Assembly (NCBI RefSeq): GCF_900536025.1
Contig: NZ_UNOZ01000028.1
Coordinates: forward strand, 62,001 to 126,000
Source of the DNA: Pseudomonas reidholzensis
GTDB lineage: Bacteria; Pseudomonadota; Gammaproteobacteria; Pseudomonadales; Pseudomonadaceae
Reading direction: 5' to 3'
Length of the DNA stretch: 64,000 nt
In this document: positions 17,149 to 25,404 of the stretch, in pieces
How positions within the stretch are numbered: the stretch's first letter is position 1
Layout: every line of letters starts with the position of its first letter
Made by a program: the position numbers and the translations under genes
The notes under the pieces: generated by a model
Told to the model about the DNA's origin: nothing
The model's input: only the letters and a program-made list of their open reading frames with translations
Databases searched by the model: none

Positions 17149-17904
17149 TCAGAGGCCGCCGAAACTGCCGGCCAGGGTGCCCATGATCAGCGCCCAGCCG
17201 TCGACCAGGACGAACAGCATGATCTTGAACGGCAAGGAAATGATCAGCGGCGACAGCATCATCATACCCATCGCCATCAGCACGCTGGCGACCACCATGT
17301 CGATGATCAGGAACGGGATGAAGATCATGAAGCCGATCTGGAACGCGGTCTTCAGCTCCGAGGTCACGAACGCCGGCACGATGATGGTCAGCGGCGCCTG
17401 GTCGGGGCTGGCGATGTCGGTGCGCTTGGACAGACGCATGAACATGTCCAGGTCGCTTTGCCGGGTCTGCGCCAGCATGAAGTCCTTGAGCGGCCCCTGG
17501 GCCTTGTCGATGGCCTGCTGGGCGGTCATCTGCTCGCTCAGGTACGGCTGCAGGGCGTCCTGGTTCACCTTGTCGAACACCGGCGCCATGATGAACAGGG
17601 TCAGGAACAGCGCCATGCCGGTCAGCACCTGGTTGGACGGCGTCTGTTGCAGGCCCAGTGCCTGACGCAGGATCGAGAAGACGATGATGATGCGGGTAAA
17701 GCTGGTCATGAGGATGACGAACGCTGGAATGAAGCTCAGCGCGGTCATGATCATCAGGATCTGCAGGCTGACCGAATACTCCTGCTGCCCGTCCGCACCA
17801 CTGGACAGGGTAATCGCCGGAATCGACAGTGGGTCGGCGGCCAGGGCCAATGGCGCAGCCAGCAGCAGCGCCAGGGTCAACAGTAAGCGCAGGGCGCCGG
17901 TCAT
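17149..17904 (-). CDS. fliP: Flagellar export gate protein FliP
   Basis: This 251-aa protein has a cleavable signal sequence (LLLTLALLLAAPLALAADPL) and then membrane helices around LQILMIMTALSFIPAFVILM and FQIGFMIFIPFLIIDMVVAS. The signature FTRIIIVFSILRQALGLQQTP lies between them. Five copies form the export pore ring. The ATG at 17904 overlaps the fliO stop (ATGA), and I prefer it to the GTG one codon upstream. Confidence 0.96.
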   Translation of the reverse strand: MTGALRLLLTLALLLAAPLALAADPLSIPAITLSSGADGQQEYSVSLQILMIMTALSFIPAFVILMTSFTRIIIVFSILRQALGLQQTPSNQVLTGMALFLTLFIMAPVFDKVNQDALQPYLSEQMTAQQAIDKAQGPLKDFMLAQTRQSDLDMFMRLSKRTDIASPDQAPLTIIVPAFVTSELKTAFQIGFMIFIPFLIIDMVVASVLMAMGMMMLSPLIISLPFKIMLFVLVDGWALIMGTLAGSFGGL

Positions 17905-18359
17905 CACGTCTTGTCCTTCTGATCCTTGCCCATCAGCTCCATCAGCCGCTGGGCGAATTCCGGCGCGGCCGGGCGGGCGCCGCTCGGCACCTCGACCGGC
18001 TCCGCCAGCACATGCAGGGCCTCGATGCTGCCCGGGCTGTGCCCGATCAGGATCTGCTCCTTGCCCACCTGCACCAGCAACAAGCGGTCACGTGGGCCGA
18101 TCGCGCGGCTGCCGACGATCTCGATCACTTGCCCGCCGCGCGGCGCAGCGCCCTGCGCGCGACGCAGCAGCCAGGCGAGGAAAAAGATCAGCCCGACCAC
18201 CAGCAGCAAGCCCAGGACCATCTGCGTCAGTTGCCCACCCAGGCTGCCCGGCGGCGTGCTGACGCCAGCAACCGGCGCAGCGCCGACCTGGGCAGCACTC
18301 ACCGCCGCACTGGCCAGCAGCGCGACGGCGGCCGTCACGGCACGTGTCAGCGGCTTCAC
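17904..18359 (-). CDS. fliO: Flagellar export accessory protein FliO
   Basis: This 151-aa protein has a signal-like N-terminus (VTAAVALLASAAVSAAQVG) and a central membrane helix (QMVLGLLLVVGLIFFLAWLL). A basic cytoplasmic domain follows, with IEIVGSRAIGPRDRLLLVQV and EQILIGHSPGSI. It assists FliP ring assembly. The start is a GTG directly abutting the fliN TGA. No upstream in-frame ATG exists, so the alternative would be a shorter protein. Confidence 0.92.
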   Translation of the reverse strand: MKPLTRAVTAAVALLASAAVSAAQVGAAPVAGVSTPPGSLGGQLTQMVLGLLLVVGLIFFLAWLLRRAQGAAPRGGQVIEIVGSRAIGPRDRLLLVQVGKEQILIGHSPGSIEALHVLAEPVEVPSGARPAAPEFAQRLMELMGKDQKDKT

Positions 18360-18818
18360 TCAGCGCAGCTTCTTGATGCGTTCGCTCGGGCTGATCACGT
18401 CGGTCAGGCGAATGCCGAACTTCTCGTTGACCACCACCACCTCGCCATGCGCGATCAGGGTGCCGTTGACCAGCACGTCGAGCGGCTCGCCGGCCAGGCG
18501 GTCGAGCTCGATCACCGAGCCCTGGTTGAGCTGCAGCAGGTTGCGGATGTTGATTTCGGTGCTGCCGACTTCCATCGAGATGCTCACCGGGATGTCGAGG
18601 ATGACGTCCAGGTTCGGCCCTTCGAGGCTGACATGCTCGTTGGGCTTGGGCGAGCTGGCGAACTCTTCCAGCGGCAGGCGGCCGTTCGAACCGCCATCGC
18701 CGGCCAGCAGCGCGTCGATATCGGACTGCCCGGCGTCGCCGGTTTCTTCCAGGGCCGCGGCCCACTCGTCGGCCAGGGCCTGATCCTCTGCAGAGGTAAT
18801 CTCGTTTTCGTTAGCCAT
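18360..18818 (-). CDS. fliN: Flagellar motor switch protein FliN
   Basis: This 152-aa C-ring protein has an acidic N-terminal extension (SAEDQALADEWAAALEE) and a C-terminal SpoA domain (LDVILDIPVSISMEVGSTEI, LNQGSVIELDRLAGEPLDVL, VVVNEKFGIRLTDVI). It forms the lower C-ring with FliM and docks the export apparatus through FliH. The ATG at 18818 has GAGGA upstream. The in-frame ATG at 18836 lacks such a site. Confidence 0.96.
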   Translation of the reverse strand: MANENEITSAEDQALADEWAAALEETGDAGQSDIDALLAGDGGSNGRLPLEEFASSPKPNEHVSLEGPNLDVILDIPVSISMEVGSTEINIRNLLQLNQGSVIELDRLAGEPLDVLVNGTLIAHGEVVVVNEKFGIRLTDVISPSERIKKLR

Positions 18819-18865
18819 AAAGTCCTCGACAGGCATTCAATTCGGGGGTTGCGACCGGCGCGCCG

Positions 18866-19834
18866 TCAGCGGCGCTCGATCGGATCGATGATCTGCAGCG
18901 ACAGGTTGCCCTTGTGCGAGCCCAGCCGCGCCTTGAACGACGGTACGCCGTTGGCGCGCACCACCAGGTGCTCTGGCAACTCCACGGGGATCACGTCGCC
19001 TGGCTGCATGTGGAGGACGTCACGCAGCTTCAGCTGGCGACGGGCCACGGTGGCCGTGAGCGGCACGCTGACGTCCAGCACGTCTTCGCGCAGGGCCTTG
19101 ACCCAACGCTCGTCCTGGTCGTCCAGGTCGGACTGGAAACCGGCATCGAGCATCTCGCGCACCGGCTCGATCATCGAGTACGGCATGGTCACGTGCAGGT
19201 CGCCGCCACCGCCGTCCAGCTCGATGTGGAAGGTCGACACCACCACGGCCTCGCTCGGCCCGACAATGTTGGCCATGGCCGGGTTGACCTCGGAGTTTAT
19301 GTACTCGAAGTTGACCGGCATGATCGCCTGCCAGGCTTCCTTGAGGTCGACGAAGCACTGGTCCAGCACCATGCGCACCACACGCAGCTCGGTGGGGGTG
19401 AACTCACGCCCTTCGATCTTGGCGTGACGGCCATCGCCACCAAAGAAGTTGTCCACCAGCTTGAACACCAGCTTGGCGTCGAGGATGAACAGCGAGGTAC
19501 CGCGCAGCGGCTTGATCTTGACCAGGTTGAGGCTGGTCGGCACGTACAGCGAATGCACGTACTCGCCGAACTTCATCACCTGCACGCCACCGACCGCGAC
19601 ATCGGCGGAGCGGCGCAGCAGGTTGAACATGCTGATCCGGGTGTAGCGCGCAAAGCGCTCGTTGATCATCTCCAGGGTCGGCATGCGTCCACGGACGATG
19701 CGGTCCTGACTGGTCAGGTCATAGCTCTTGATGCTGCCAGGCTCGGCAGCGTTCTCGGTCTGTACCAGCCCATCGTCGACGCCATGCAACAGGGCGTCGA
19801 TCTCATCCTGGGACAGCAGGTCCTGTACGGCCAT
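18866..19834 (-). CDS. fliM: Flagellar motor switch protein FliM
   Basis: This 322-aa protein carries the N-terminal CheY-P-binding peptide (LLSQDEIDALLHGVDDG, residues about 5-21), a central CheC-like domain (about 40-230, GEYVHSLYVPTSLNLVKIKP) and a C-terminal SpoA domain (LRDVLHMQPGDVIPVELPEH). It links CheY signalling to FliG torque generation. It lies 9 bp from fliL and ahead of fliN in the fliL operon. Confidence 0.97.
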   Translation of the reverse strand: MAVQDLLSQDEIDALLHGVDDGLVQTENAAEPGSIKSYDLTSQDRIVRGRMPTLEMINERFARYTRISMFNLLRRSADVAVGGVQVMKFGEYVHSLYVPTSLNLVKIKPLRGTSLFILDAKLVFKLVDNFFGGDGRHAKIEGREFTPTELRVVRMVLDQCFVDLKEAWQAIMPVNFEYINSEVNPAMANIVGPSEAVVVSTFHIELDGGGGDLHVTMPYSMIEPVREMLDAGFQSDLDDQDERWVKALREDVLDVSVPLTATVARRQLKLRDVLHMQPGDVIPVELPEHLVVRANGVPSFKARLGSHKGNLSLQIIDPIERR

Positions 19835-19843
19835 TGCGGACTC

Positions 19844-20341
19844 CTACTGCAATACGAAATTGGTGAACAGCAACTGATCGATGACCGGCTTGCCGACTTC
19901 CTTCTGCGCCACTTCCTGGACCACCACGGTGGCCTTCTGGCGCAGCATTTCCTGCCCGACCGAGCTGCTCGCCAAGGTGTCGAAACCTTGCCCGGAGAAC
20001 ATCATCACCAGGTTGTTGCGGATCACCGGCATGTGCACCTTGAGCGCATCGAGGTCGGCCTGGCTGCGGCCCTGCAGGGTAATGCTCACCTGCATGTAGC
20101 GCTGGCGGCCATTCTGGTTGAAGTTGACCACGAAGGCCGGCGTCAGCGGCTCGTAGAGCGCTGCCGGCTTGACGTTGGCCAGGGCTGGATCCACTGCCGG
20201 AGCCGCCTCACCCTTGTGCATGATGAACCAGGTCGCGCCCACCGACAGGCCGATGGCCAGCAGCAAGGCCACGACCAGCAGCAGGATCAGCTTGAGTTTG
20301 CCTTTTGCGGCGGGGTCTTTCACTGCGTCGCTCTTCGCCAT
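19844..20341 (-). CDS. fliL: Flagellar basal body protein FliL
   Basis: This 165-aa single-pass membrane protein has a basic N-terminus, a helix at about 17-37 (LILLLVVALLLAIGLSVGAT) and a periplasmic stomatin-like domain (YEPLTPAFVVNFNQNGRQRY, DALKVHMPVIRNNLVMMFSG). FliL surrounds and stabilises stator units. It is the first gene of fliLMNOPQR-flhB, with a strong sigma-54 promoter 50 bp upstream. Confidence 0.95.
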   Translation of the reverse strand: MAKSDAVKDPAAKGKLKLILLLVVALLLAIGLSVGATWFIMHKGEAAPAVDPALANVKPAALYEPLTPAFVVNFNQNGRQRYMQVSITLQGRSQADLDALKVHMPVIRNNLVMMFSGQGFDTLASSSVGQEMLRQKATVVVQEVAQKEVGKPVIDQLLFTNFVLQ

Positions 20342-20390
20342 GCCAATAATCCGTCGTCCAGCTGAGTTTCAAAGGAGGATGACGTGGCTT

Positions 20391-20408
20391 GAGCAAGTGT
20401 TATGCCAG
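20391..20408 (-). promoter_or_regulatory. Predicted sigma-54 promoter of fliL operon
   Basis: The minus strand reads TCTGGCATAACACTTGCTC, with GG-N10-GC and matches to TGGCA and TTGCT. The predicted leader is about 40 bases. Confidence 0.8.
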
Positions 20409-20479
20409 AAAGGCTGAAGGACAAAAATCGCGGACCCACATCAATGCCGGTCAGTTAAGAAATTTATCGCCTGAGCTGA

Positions 20480-20579
20480 CGCCTTCGCGGGGCAAGCCCG
20501 CTCCCACAGGGTTCTGGGAAAGCCCCAGAACCCTGGCTTTACAAAGATCCTGTGGGAGCGGGCTTGCCCCGCGAAGGCG
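20480..20579. repeat. Inverted pair of REP sequences (REPIN-like)
   Basis: Two opposed copies of CGCCTTCGCGGGGCAAGCCC + GCTCCCACAG lie around a 38-bp centre that is itself palindromic (GGTTCTGGG ... CCCAGAACC). It is placed just after the fliK stop and upstream of the fliL promoter, where a transcription end is expected. Confidence 0.85.
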
Positions 20580-20599
20580 TAGGCTGCACCCACACTGAA

Positions 20600-21919
20600 T
20601 CAGGCGTAATAGTCGACCGCGCTGTCGCCGATCACCACCTGCTGGGCCACCGAACGGGCAGCCTCGGCCGGCTCGCCCTGCTCGCCCGCTGCCGCTTCTG
20701 CACGGCGCGCCGCTACGCCGGACAGCTGCGATGCCTCCTGCTGTTGCTGGGCCTGCTGTTGCTGGCCACGCGACTGGTCGGCAACGCTCACATCAGGCTG
20801 CGCCAGGCCCTGCTGGGCGAACAGCTCGCGCAACCGGTGCAACTGGCTGTCGAGGGAGTCGCGCACGCCCGCATGACCACTGACGAAGGTGATCTGGGTC
20901 GCCTGATCCGTCGCTACATTGACGCGGATATCCAAGCGACCGAGTTCGGCCGGCTCGAGCTGGATGTCGGCAGACTTGAGGTTCTGGCTCGAGAGGTACA
21001 TGACGCGGTTGACCAGGCCCTCGGTCCAGGCGCCCTGGTTCATCGACAGCGGCTGGTTCAGCGGGCTCGGGCTGACCGGCACGGCATTGGCGGTCTTGGC
21101 CGTGGCCGCTTGGGTCAGGCTGGCCAGGCGATCGGCAAAATCGTCGACACGGGTATCACTGCCGGCGCTCTTGAGGTCTTTCAAGCCGTCTTCGATCAGG
21201 CTGCCGAAGGCCTTGTCACCGGGCTCGGACTGGCCATCCTGGGTCTGGGCCTTGCCCACCAGGTTCGCCAAGGTATTGACGGCCGCCTGGTTATCGTCGC
21301 TCGCCTGCTGAGCGCTGTCGGTCAGGTTGCTGGCATGCGCAGAGGTTGTGCCCTTGGCCTGGGCGCTGTGCTCGAGCGCCAGGCGCAGGGTGGGCAGGTC
21401 GGCCAGCGCGTCAGCCGCGGGATCGAAGTCCTGATTGGCGGCCTCATCGGCATCGCTCTGCAGCGCCGCTGGCTGCGGGGTCACCGCCTGCAGCACCGGC
21501 GCAACGGCTTCGGCCTGGGCCTGGATGAGCTGGGCGCCCGGTTGAGCGTCGGTGACCTGGCCGGCGACCAGGCTGGCGTCTAGCGAAGCGGCACTGTCGG
21601 CCTCGGCGGCGCTGGCGTCGGCAACCTGTTGCGCCTCATCGGCGACTGGCAATTTGTTGCCGTCAGCGGCAACCGCCGGCTTGTCGGCGGCGTCCTTGTT
21701 GCCGCCAGGCGCTACGTCCTGCTTGTCCTTGGACTTGGCCGGGGCAACCTTGTCGTCACTCACCGCAGCCTTGTCGCGCGCCTGCTTGGCGAGCATCTGG
21801 TCAAAGCCCTGGCCTCGGCCGCCCGCCGTCTGCTGGGTCTTGTCCGGCGTGTTGGCGGCAACACGCGACGACGCGCCGCTGACGTTGGCTTGCAACAAAG
21901 GGTTGGTTGCGACAGGCAT
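20600..21919 (-). CDS. fliK: Flagellar hook-length control protein FliK
   Basis: This 439-aa protein has a long disordered Ala/Gln/Asp-rich N-terminal ruler region and a C-terminal Flg_hook domain (about 300-400: LNQPLSMNQGAWTEGLVNRV, LQPAELGRLDIR-like LEPAELGRLDIRVNV, SGHAGVRDSLDSQLHRLREL). The tail is Gln-rich. It measures the hook and triggers the FlhB specificity switch. The ATG at 21919 (MPVATNPLLQ) has GGAGA eight bases upstream. The open frame further upstream is antisense or unrelated and has no ribosome site. Confidence 0.93.
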   Translation of the reverse strand: MPVATNPLLQANVSGASSRVAANTPDKTQQTAGGRGQGFDQMLAKQARDKAAVSDDKVAPAKSKDKQDVAPGGNKDAADKPAVAADGNKLPVADEAQQVADASAAEADSAASLDASLVAGQVTDAQPGAQLIQAQAEAVAPVLQAVTPQPAALQSDADEAANQDFDPAADALADLPTLRLALEHSAQAKGTTSAHASNLTDSAQQASDDNQAAVNTLANLVGKAQTQDGQSEPGDKAFGSLIEDGLKDLKSAGSDTRVDDFADRLASLTQAATAKTANAVPVSPSPLNQPLSMNQGAWTEGLVNRVMYLSSQNLKSADIQLEPAELGRLDIRVNVATDQATQITFVSGHAGVRDSLDSQLHRLRELFAQQGLAQPDVSVADQSRGQQQQAQQQQEASQLSGVAARRAEAAAGEQGEPAEAARSVAQQVVIGDSAVDYYA

Positions 21920-21966
21920 TGAATCAGTCTCCGCGCCAAGGGCGTAAAAATCACTTGAGCAGAGAC

Positions 21967-21984
21967 AGGCAAAACTCGCGCCAG
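21967..21984 (-). promoter_or_regulatory. Predicted sigma-54 promoter of fliK
   Basis: The minus strand reads CTGGCGCGAGTTTTGCC (GG-N10-GC). It sits in the short gap right after the hptB stop and gives a leader of about 38 bases. Confidence 0.72.
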
Positions 21985-21989
21985 GTTTC

Positions 21990-22328
21990 TCAGGTCGCGG
22001 AAACACGCTCGCATTCGCTACGGTAGAAACACTGCACCTCGCGGTATTCCTGATCGATCCGGGTGACCAGGTCTTCGATCCCGTACAACGATGACTGACG
22101 CACCCGCTCTTCAAGCTGCTGACACAGCGCGGCGAGGCTGACAGCGCCCATGTTGCTGCTGCTGCCCTTGAAGCTGTGCGCGGCCATGCCCAGCTCGGCG
22201 GCGTTGCGCGCCCCGTGCAACTGGCTCAAGCGTCGCTCGGAGTCATCCAGAAAGGTTTCCAGCAGCTGCCGATAGCCACCCTCCATGACCTCCTGCAAGT
22301 CACTGAGCACCTTGTGATCAATGTGCAT
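21990..22328 (-). CDS. hptB: Histidine phosphotransfer protein HptB
   Basis: This 112-aa single Hpt domain has the phospho-His in AAHSFKGSSSNMGA (His51). In P. aeruginosa, HptB receives phosphate from several hybrid kinases and passes it to HsbR, the neighbour here. An ATG two codons earlier (22334) is an alternative start. AGGA precedes the one chosen. It ends 5 bp before the fliK promoter. Confidence 0.88.
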   Translation of the reverse strand: MHIDHKVLSDLQEVMEGGYRQLLETFLDDSERRLSQLHGARNAAELGMAAHSFKGSSSNMGAVSLAALCQQLEERVRQSSLYGIEDLVTRIDQEYREVQCFYRSECERVSAT

Positions 22329-22378
22329 GTCCATCCTGTGTTCACTCCCTGTAGGTGCGCCCGTGCGCTGCGAAGGGC

Positions 22379-24082
22379 TCACCAGAGCACCTCGACCCGT
22401 GCGCAGCGACCGCCTTCCGTCCATTGTGCATGCTGGCTCAGGCGGCGTACCAGATTCACCCCGCGACCACTGAACCCTTGTTCCTGCAACGGCTGCGCCA
22501 GCACCTGCTGGACATCGAAGCCGGCGCCACTGTCGCGGATCTCGATGATCAGACGCCCGCCGTCCGCCTGCGGTTCCACCTTCAAGTCTATCCGGATATG
22601 TCCGTCGATCTGCTGCGCGAGGCGCTCGCCACGCTCACGATAATACTCGGCAAACCCCGGCGCATCACGCTTGAGGCGCGAATCCAGGCCCAGTACGCCA
22701 TGCTCCAGGGCATTCGAATACAGCTCGCTGAGCACGCTGTGCAGCAGCCCACTGCTGGGCCGCAGGCCGTGGATTTCCTGCAGCAGTTGCAGCAGGTAGG
22801 GTACCGGATTGAAGCGCTTCAGGCTGGCACCGCGCAATTCGAAGCCGAGCGACCAGTCCAGCGGGCTGGAGCGGCCGCTGTCGGAATAGACCATCGCCGT
22901 CGGCAGCTCAGCACCGGGCTCGACCATGCGGATGTCGCACAGGCTGATGTCATCCCGCGCGCGACCGCCAAAACGCTCCACGGCCGCCAGCACCTCATCG
23001 AACAGTTGCTCAGGCTCGCGGTTATCCGCCACCACCGCCTGCAGCCGCTCGACGCCAAACAGCCGCTCCTGGTCGTCGCTGGTGTCGATCACGCCATCGG
23101 AAAGCAACAACAGCCGCTCGCCCACGCCCAGCGCCAGCACCTCGGTACGGTCATCGAAGGCCTCCGGTGCCAGCACCCCCAGCGGCAGATGCCTGGAGGC
23201 AAGGGTCGCCAGCACCTCGCCGCTCGCCGCCAGGCGGTAGCCGTCCGGCATGCCGCCATTCCACACCTCTACCGTGCCGCGCTGAAAGCTCAGGTTGAGC
23301 AGCAGTGCGCAACAGAACATGTCCACCGGCAGGATGCGCTTGAGCTTGGCGTTCATCTCGCGCAGGGTCTGCGCCAACCCGTAGCCCTTGGCGGTCATGC
23401 CGTAGAACACTTCGGCCAGGGGCATGGCACCGACGGCGGCGGGCAAGCCGTGGCCGGTGAAGTCACCCAGCAACACGTGCATGTCGCCCGAGGGGGTGAA
23501 CGCCGCCAGCAACAGGTCGCCGTTGAACAGCGCATAAGGCGATTGCAGGTAACGAATATTGGGCGCCCGCAGGCAGCCGGTGTGGGCCACCTTGTCGAAC
23601 ACGGCCTTGGCCACGCGCTGCTCGTTGAGCAGGTGATGGTGGTGCCGGGCGATCTCGTCGCGCTGCGCGAGCACGGTCGCCTGCAAGCGACGCAGGCGGT
23701 CCATGGCGCGGATCTTGGCGCCGAGGATCACCGCGCTGTAGGGCTTGGCGACAAAGTCGTCGCCACCGGCCTCGAGGCAGCGCACCAGCGCGTCCTCTTC
23801 GCTCAATGAGGTCAGAAAGATGATCGGCACCAGCGCTTCGCCGGCCATGGCCTTGATCTGCCGCGCGGCCTCGAAGCCGTCCATCACCGGCATCAGGGCG
23901 TCGAGCAGGACCAGCTGGGGGCGTTGTTCGGCAAACAGCGCGACCGCCTGCTGGCCGTTTTCGGCGGTGAACACCTCATGCCCGTGGCGCCGGACGATCT
24001 GCGCCAGCAACAGCCGATCCGCCGCGCCGTCTTCGGCGATCAGTACGCGCAGCGCCTGCTCGGCCGGCATGGGGGCACTCAA
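22379..24082 (-). CDS. hsbR: Response regulator with PP2C phosphatase and kinase-like domains (HsbR type)
   Basis: This 567-aa protein has a receiver domain (Asp61 in QLVLLDALMPVMDGF) and a short coiled linker. A PP2C/SpoIIE phosphatase domain follows (LLGDFTGHGLPAAVGAMP, LLLLSDGVIDTSD), and then a C-terminal HATPase/anti-sigma kinase-like domain (VLSELYSNALEHGVL, IEIRDSGAGFDV). In P. aeruginosa HsbR dephosphorylates or phosphorylates the anti-anti-sigma factor HsbA depending on HptB input. The TTG at 24082 overlaps the hsbA stop. The ATG at 24070 is an alternative. Neither has a strong ribosome site. Confidence 0.9.
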   Translation of the reverse strand: MSAPMPAEQALRVLIAEDGAADRLLLAQIVRRHGHEVFTAENGQQAVALFAEQRPQLVLLDALMPVMDGFEAARQIKAMAGEALVPIIFLTSLSEEDALVRCLEAGGDDFVAKPYSAVILGAKIRAMDRLRRLQATVLAQRDEIARHHHHLLNEQRVAKAVFDKVAHTGCLRAPNIRYLQSPYALFNGDLLLAAFTPSGDMHVLLGDFTGHGLPAAVGAMPLAEVFYGMTAKGYGLAQTLREMNAKLKRILPVDMFCCALLLNLSFQRGTVEVWNGGMPDGYRLAASGEVLATLASRHLPLGVLAPEAFDDRTEVLALGVGERLLLLSDGVIDTSDDQERLFGVERLQAVVADNREPEQLFDEVLAAVERFGGRARDDISLCDIRMVEPGAELPTAMVYSDSGRSSPLDWSLGFELRGASLKRFNPVPYLLQLLQEIHGLRPSSGLLHSVLSELYSNALEHGVLGLDSRLKRDAPGFAEYYRERGERLAQQIDGHIRIDLKVEPQADGGRLIIEIRDSGAGFDVQQVLAQPLQEQGFSGRGVNLVRRLSQHAQWTEGGRCARVEVLW

Positions 24083-24384
24083 CTGATGTCGAACAGTTTG
24101 TCGAAGTTGGAAATCGCCAGGATCTTGCGCACATCCGGGCTGGCGTGGACCACCCGCACGTCCGAGTCATCGCCGCCGACATGGTCACGCAACAGCAGCA
24201 GCATGCCGAGCGCCGAGCTGTCGAGGTAGGTGGCATCCTTGAGGTCGACCACCACCAGGTCGGGCTTGTGGTGATGCCGCTCGTAGGCTTCCCTGAATTC
24301 CTGGTGTTTGCCGAAATCGAAACGACCTTTGACTGCGATCGTGAGCTGGGTGCCGTCTGCGGAGAGCGTGGGTTCGACTGCCAT
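24079..24384 (-). CDS. hsbA: STAS-domain anti-anti-sigma factor HsbA
   Basis: This 101-aa STAS protein has the phosphorylatable Ser56 in DATYLDSSALGMLLLL. In P. aeruginosa HsbA partners FlgM in one state and a diguanylate cyclase in the other, linking flagellar output to c-di-GMP and biofilm. The ATG at 24384 is preceded by AAGGA at 9 bases. The longer frame upstream (MHLHALPAKP...) has no ribosome site. It is the first gene of hsbA-hsbR-hptB. Confidence 0.9.
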   Translation of the reverse strand: MAVEPTLSADGTQLTIAVKGRFDFGKHQEFREAYERHHHKPDLVVVDLKDATYLDSSALGMLLLLRDHVGGDDSDVRVVHASPDVRKILAISNFDKLFDIS

Positions 24385-24530
24385 GCTAGCGATTCCTTCG
24401 ATGATGGCGAATGCGATTTCAGAAGGTTTAGCAGGCAAGGCGTGGAGGTGCAAGCCTGGGTGGCGCTGGCGGCCCCAGTAACCTCAAGCCTAGGCTAAAT
24501 TCAGGTTCTTCAGCATGGGCTTGGGCTTGC

Positions 24531-24794
24531 CGATTGGGGGCTTATCCGTTCGATGTGGTGGCGCTCATGGCCCCTTCCGCCCTTACGGCGGATCACTTTG
24601 TTTCTTGGAAAAAAGTAACCAAAAACCGCCGGCTCCCACATACGGCCCTCCGCTGCGCTGCGGGTCCCCTCACTCCGGTCTTGCTCCCGCGTGGACCGGG
24701 CTGTAGGGGCCTTCCTGGCCCCCAGCCCTTGCCGGCCTTCCTGGCCGTCACCCCGCTCCGCAAGACCTCCGTTCGGCCTCCTGAGGTCGCCAAG
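24531..24794. repeat. Left arm of a ~260-bp imperfect inverted repeat
   Basis: This segment, from CGATTGGGGGCTTATCCG to CCTCCTGAGGTCGC, matches the reverse complement of 25088-25346. Long near-identical blocks include GGCCCCTTCCGCCCTTACGG, CTTGGAAAAAAGTAACCAAA and CTCCGCAAGACCTCCGTTCG. Open frames on both arms encode related peptides with SWKKVTKNR, but these are low-complexity and I do not call them genes. Confidence 0.8.
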
Positions 24795-24855
24795 TTAGGG
24801 GTGGCGCCTGGGCTGGCGTTATCTTCGATAGTGGCAATGGTGGTGGATAGCTTGT

Positions 24856-24950
24856 GGCCTCTTCGCGGGTAAACCCGCTCCCACAGGGACCGCAGCGGCC
24901 TTACGGTCAGCAGAGAACCTGTGGGAGCGGGCTTGCCCCGCGAAGAGGCC
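24856..24950. repeat. Inverted pair of REP sequences inside the larger inverted repeat
   Basis: GGCCTCTTCGCGGG and the opposed CCCGCGAAGAGGCC flank the shared CCCGCTCCCACAG core. One copy is diverged (GTAAACCCGC instead of GCAAGCCCGC). It lies in the spacer of the 24531-25346 structure. Confidence 0.8.
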
Positions 24951-25039
24951 GGGACTGCCAATGCACATTCTGGCGCTGACGCGCTGTACCGCCATTATAA
25001 ACCCGCGAGAGCGCAGCGATTCGCCAGCCGTTGCCCTGG

Positions 25040-25084
25040 CCCTTGATCTTGATCTGGCCCTTGATCTGGCTTGTGATCTTGATC
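25040..25084. repeat. Short direct repeats of a TTGATCT-type unit
   Basis: The stretch is built of copies such as CTTGATCTTGATCTGGCC, CTTGATCTGG and TTGTGATCTTGATCTA, directly adjoining the right arm of the large inverted repeat. No coding potential is seen. Confidence 0.6.
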
Positions 25085-25087
25085 TAC

Positions 25088-25346
25088 CGCGACTTCAGGA
25101 GGCCGAACGGAGGTCTTGCGGAGTGAGGTGACGGCCAGGAAGGCCGGCAAGGGCTGCGGGCCAGGAAGGCCCGTACAGCCCGGTCCTCGCGGGAGCAAGG
25201 CCGGAGTGAGGGAATCCCGCTTCGAGCGGGACTGATGTAGGAGCAAGCGGTTTTTGGTTACTTTTTTCCAAGAAAAAAAGTGACCCGCCGTAAGGGCGGA
25301 AGGGGCCAGCAGCAGCCCCCCATCAACCGGATAAGCCCACCAATCG
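25088..25346. repeat. Right arm of the ~260-bp imperfect inverted repeat
   Basis: This is the reverse-complement partner of 24531-24794. Together with the spacer it fills the only gene-free stretch longer than 300 bases in the window (24385-25404, between fliJ and hsbA). Confidence 0.8.
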
Positions 25347-25404
25347 AAACCCGCCCCCACCAGCAACCATCCCAATAATCCGTGAAGAACCCAGATCCAG
25401 AAGG

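Noticed and set aside
22335..22424. Longer start for hptB (frame from 22424)
   Set aside because: The added residues run into the hsbR coding end and have no Hpt homology.
24515..25375. Open frames in both arms of the large inverted repeat giving SWKKVTKNR-type peptides
   Set aside because: They have no ribosome sites and follow the repeat rather than an independent gene. The arms differ by changes that are not biased to silent positions as far as I can see by eye.
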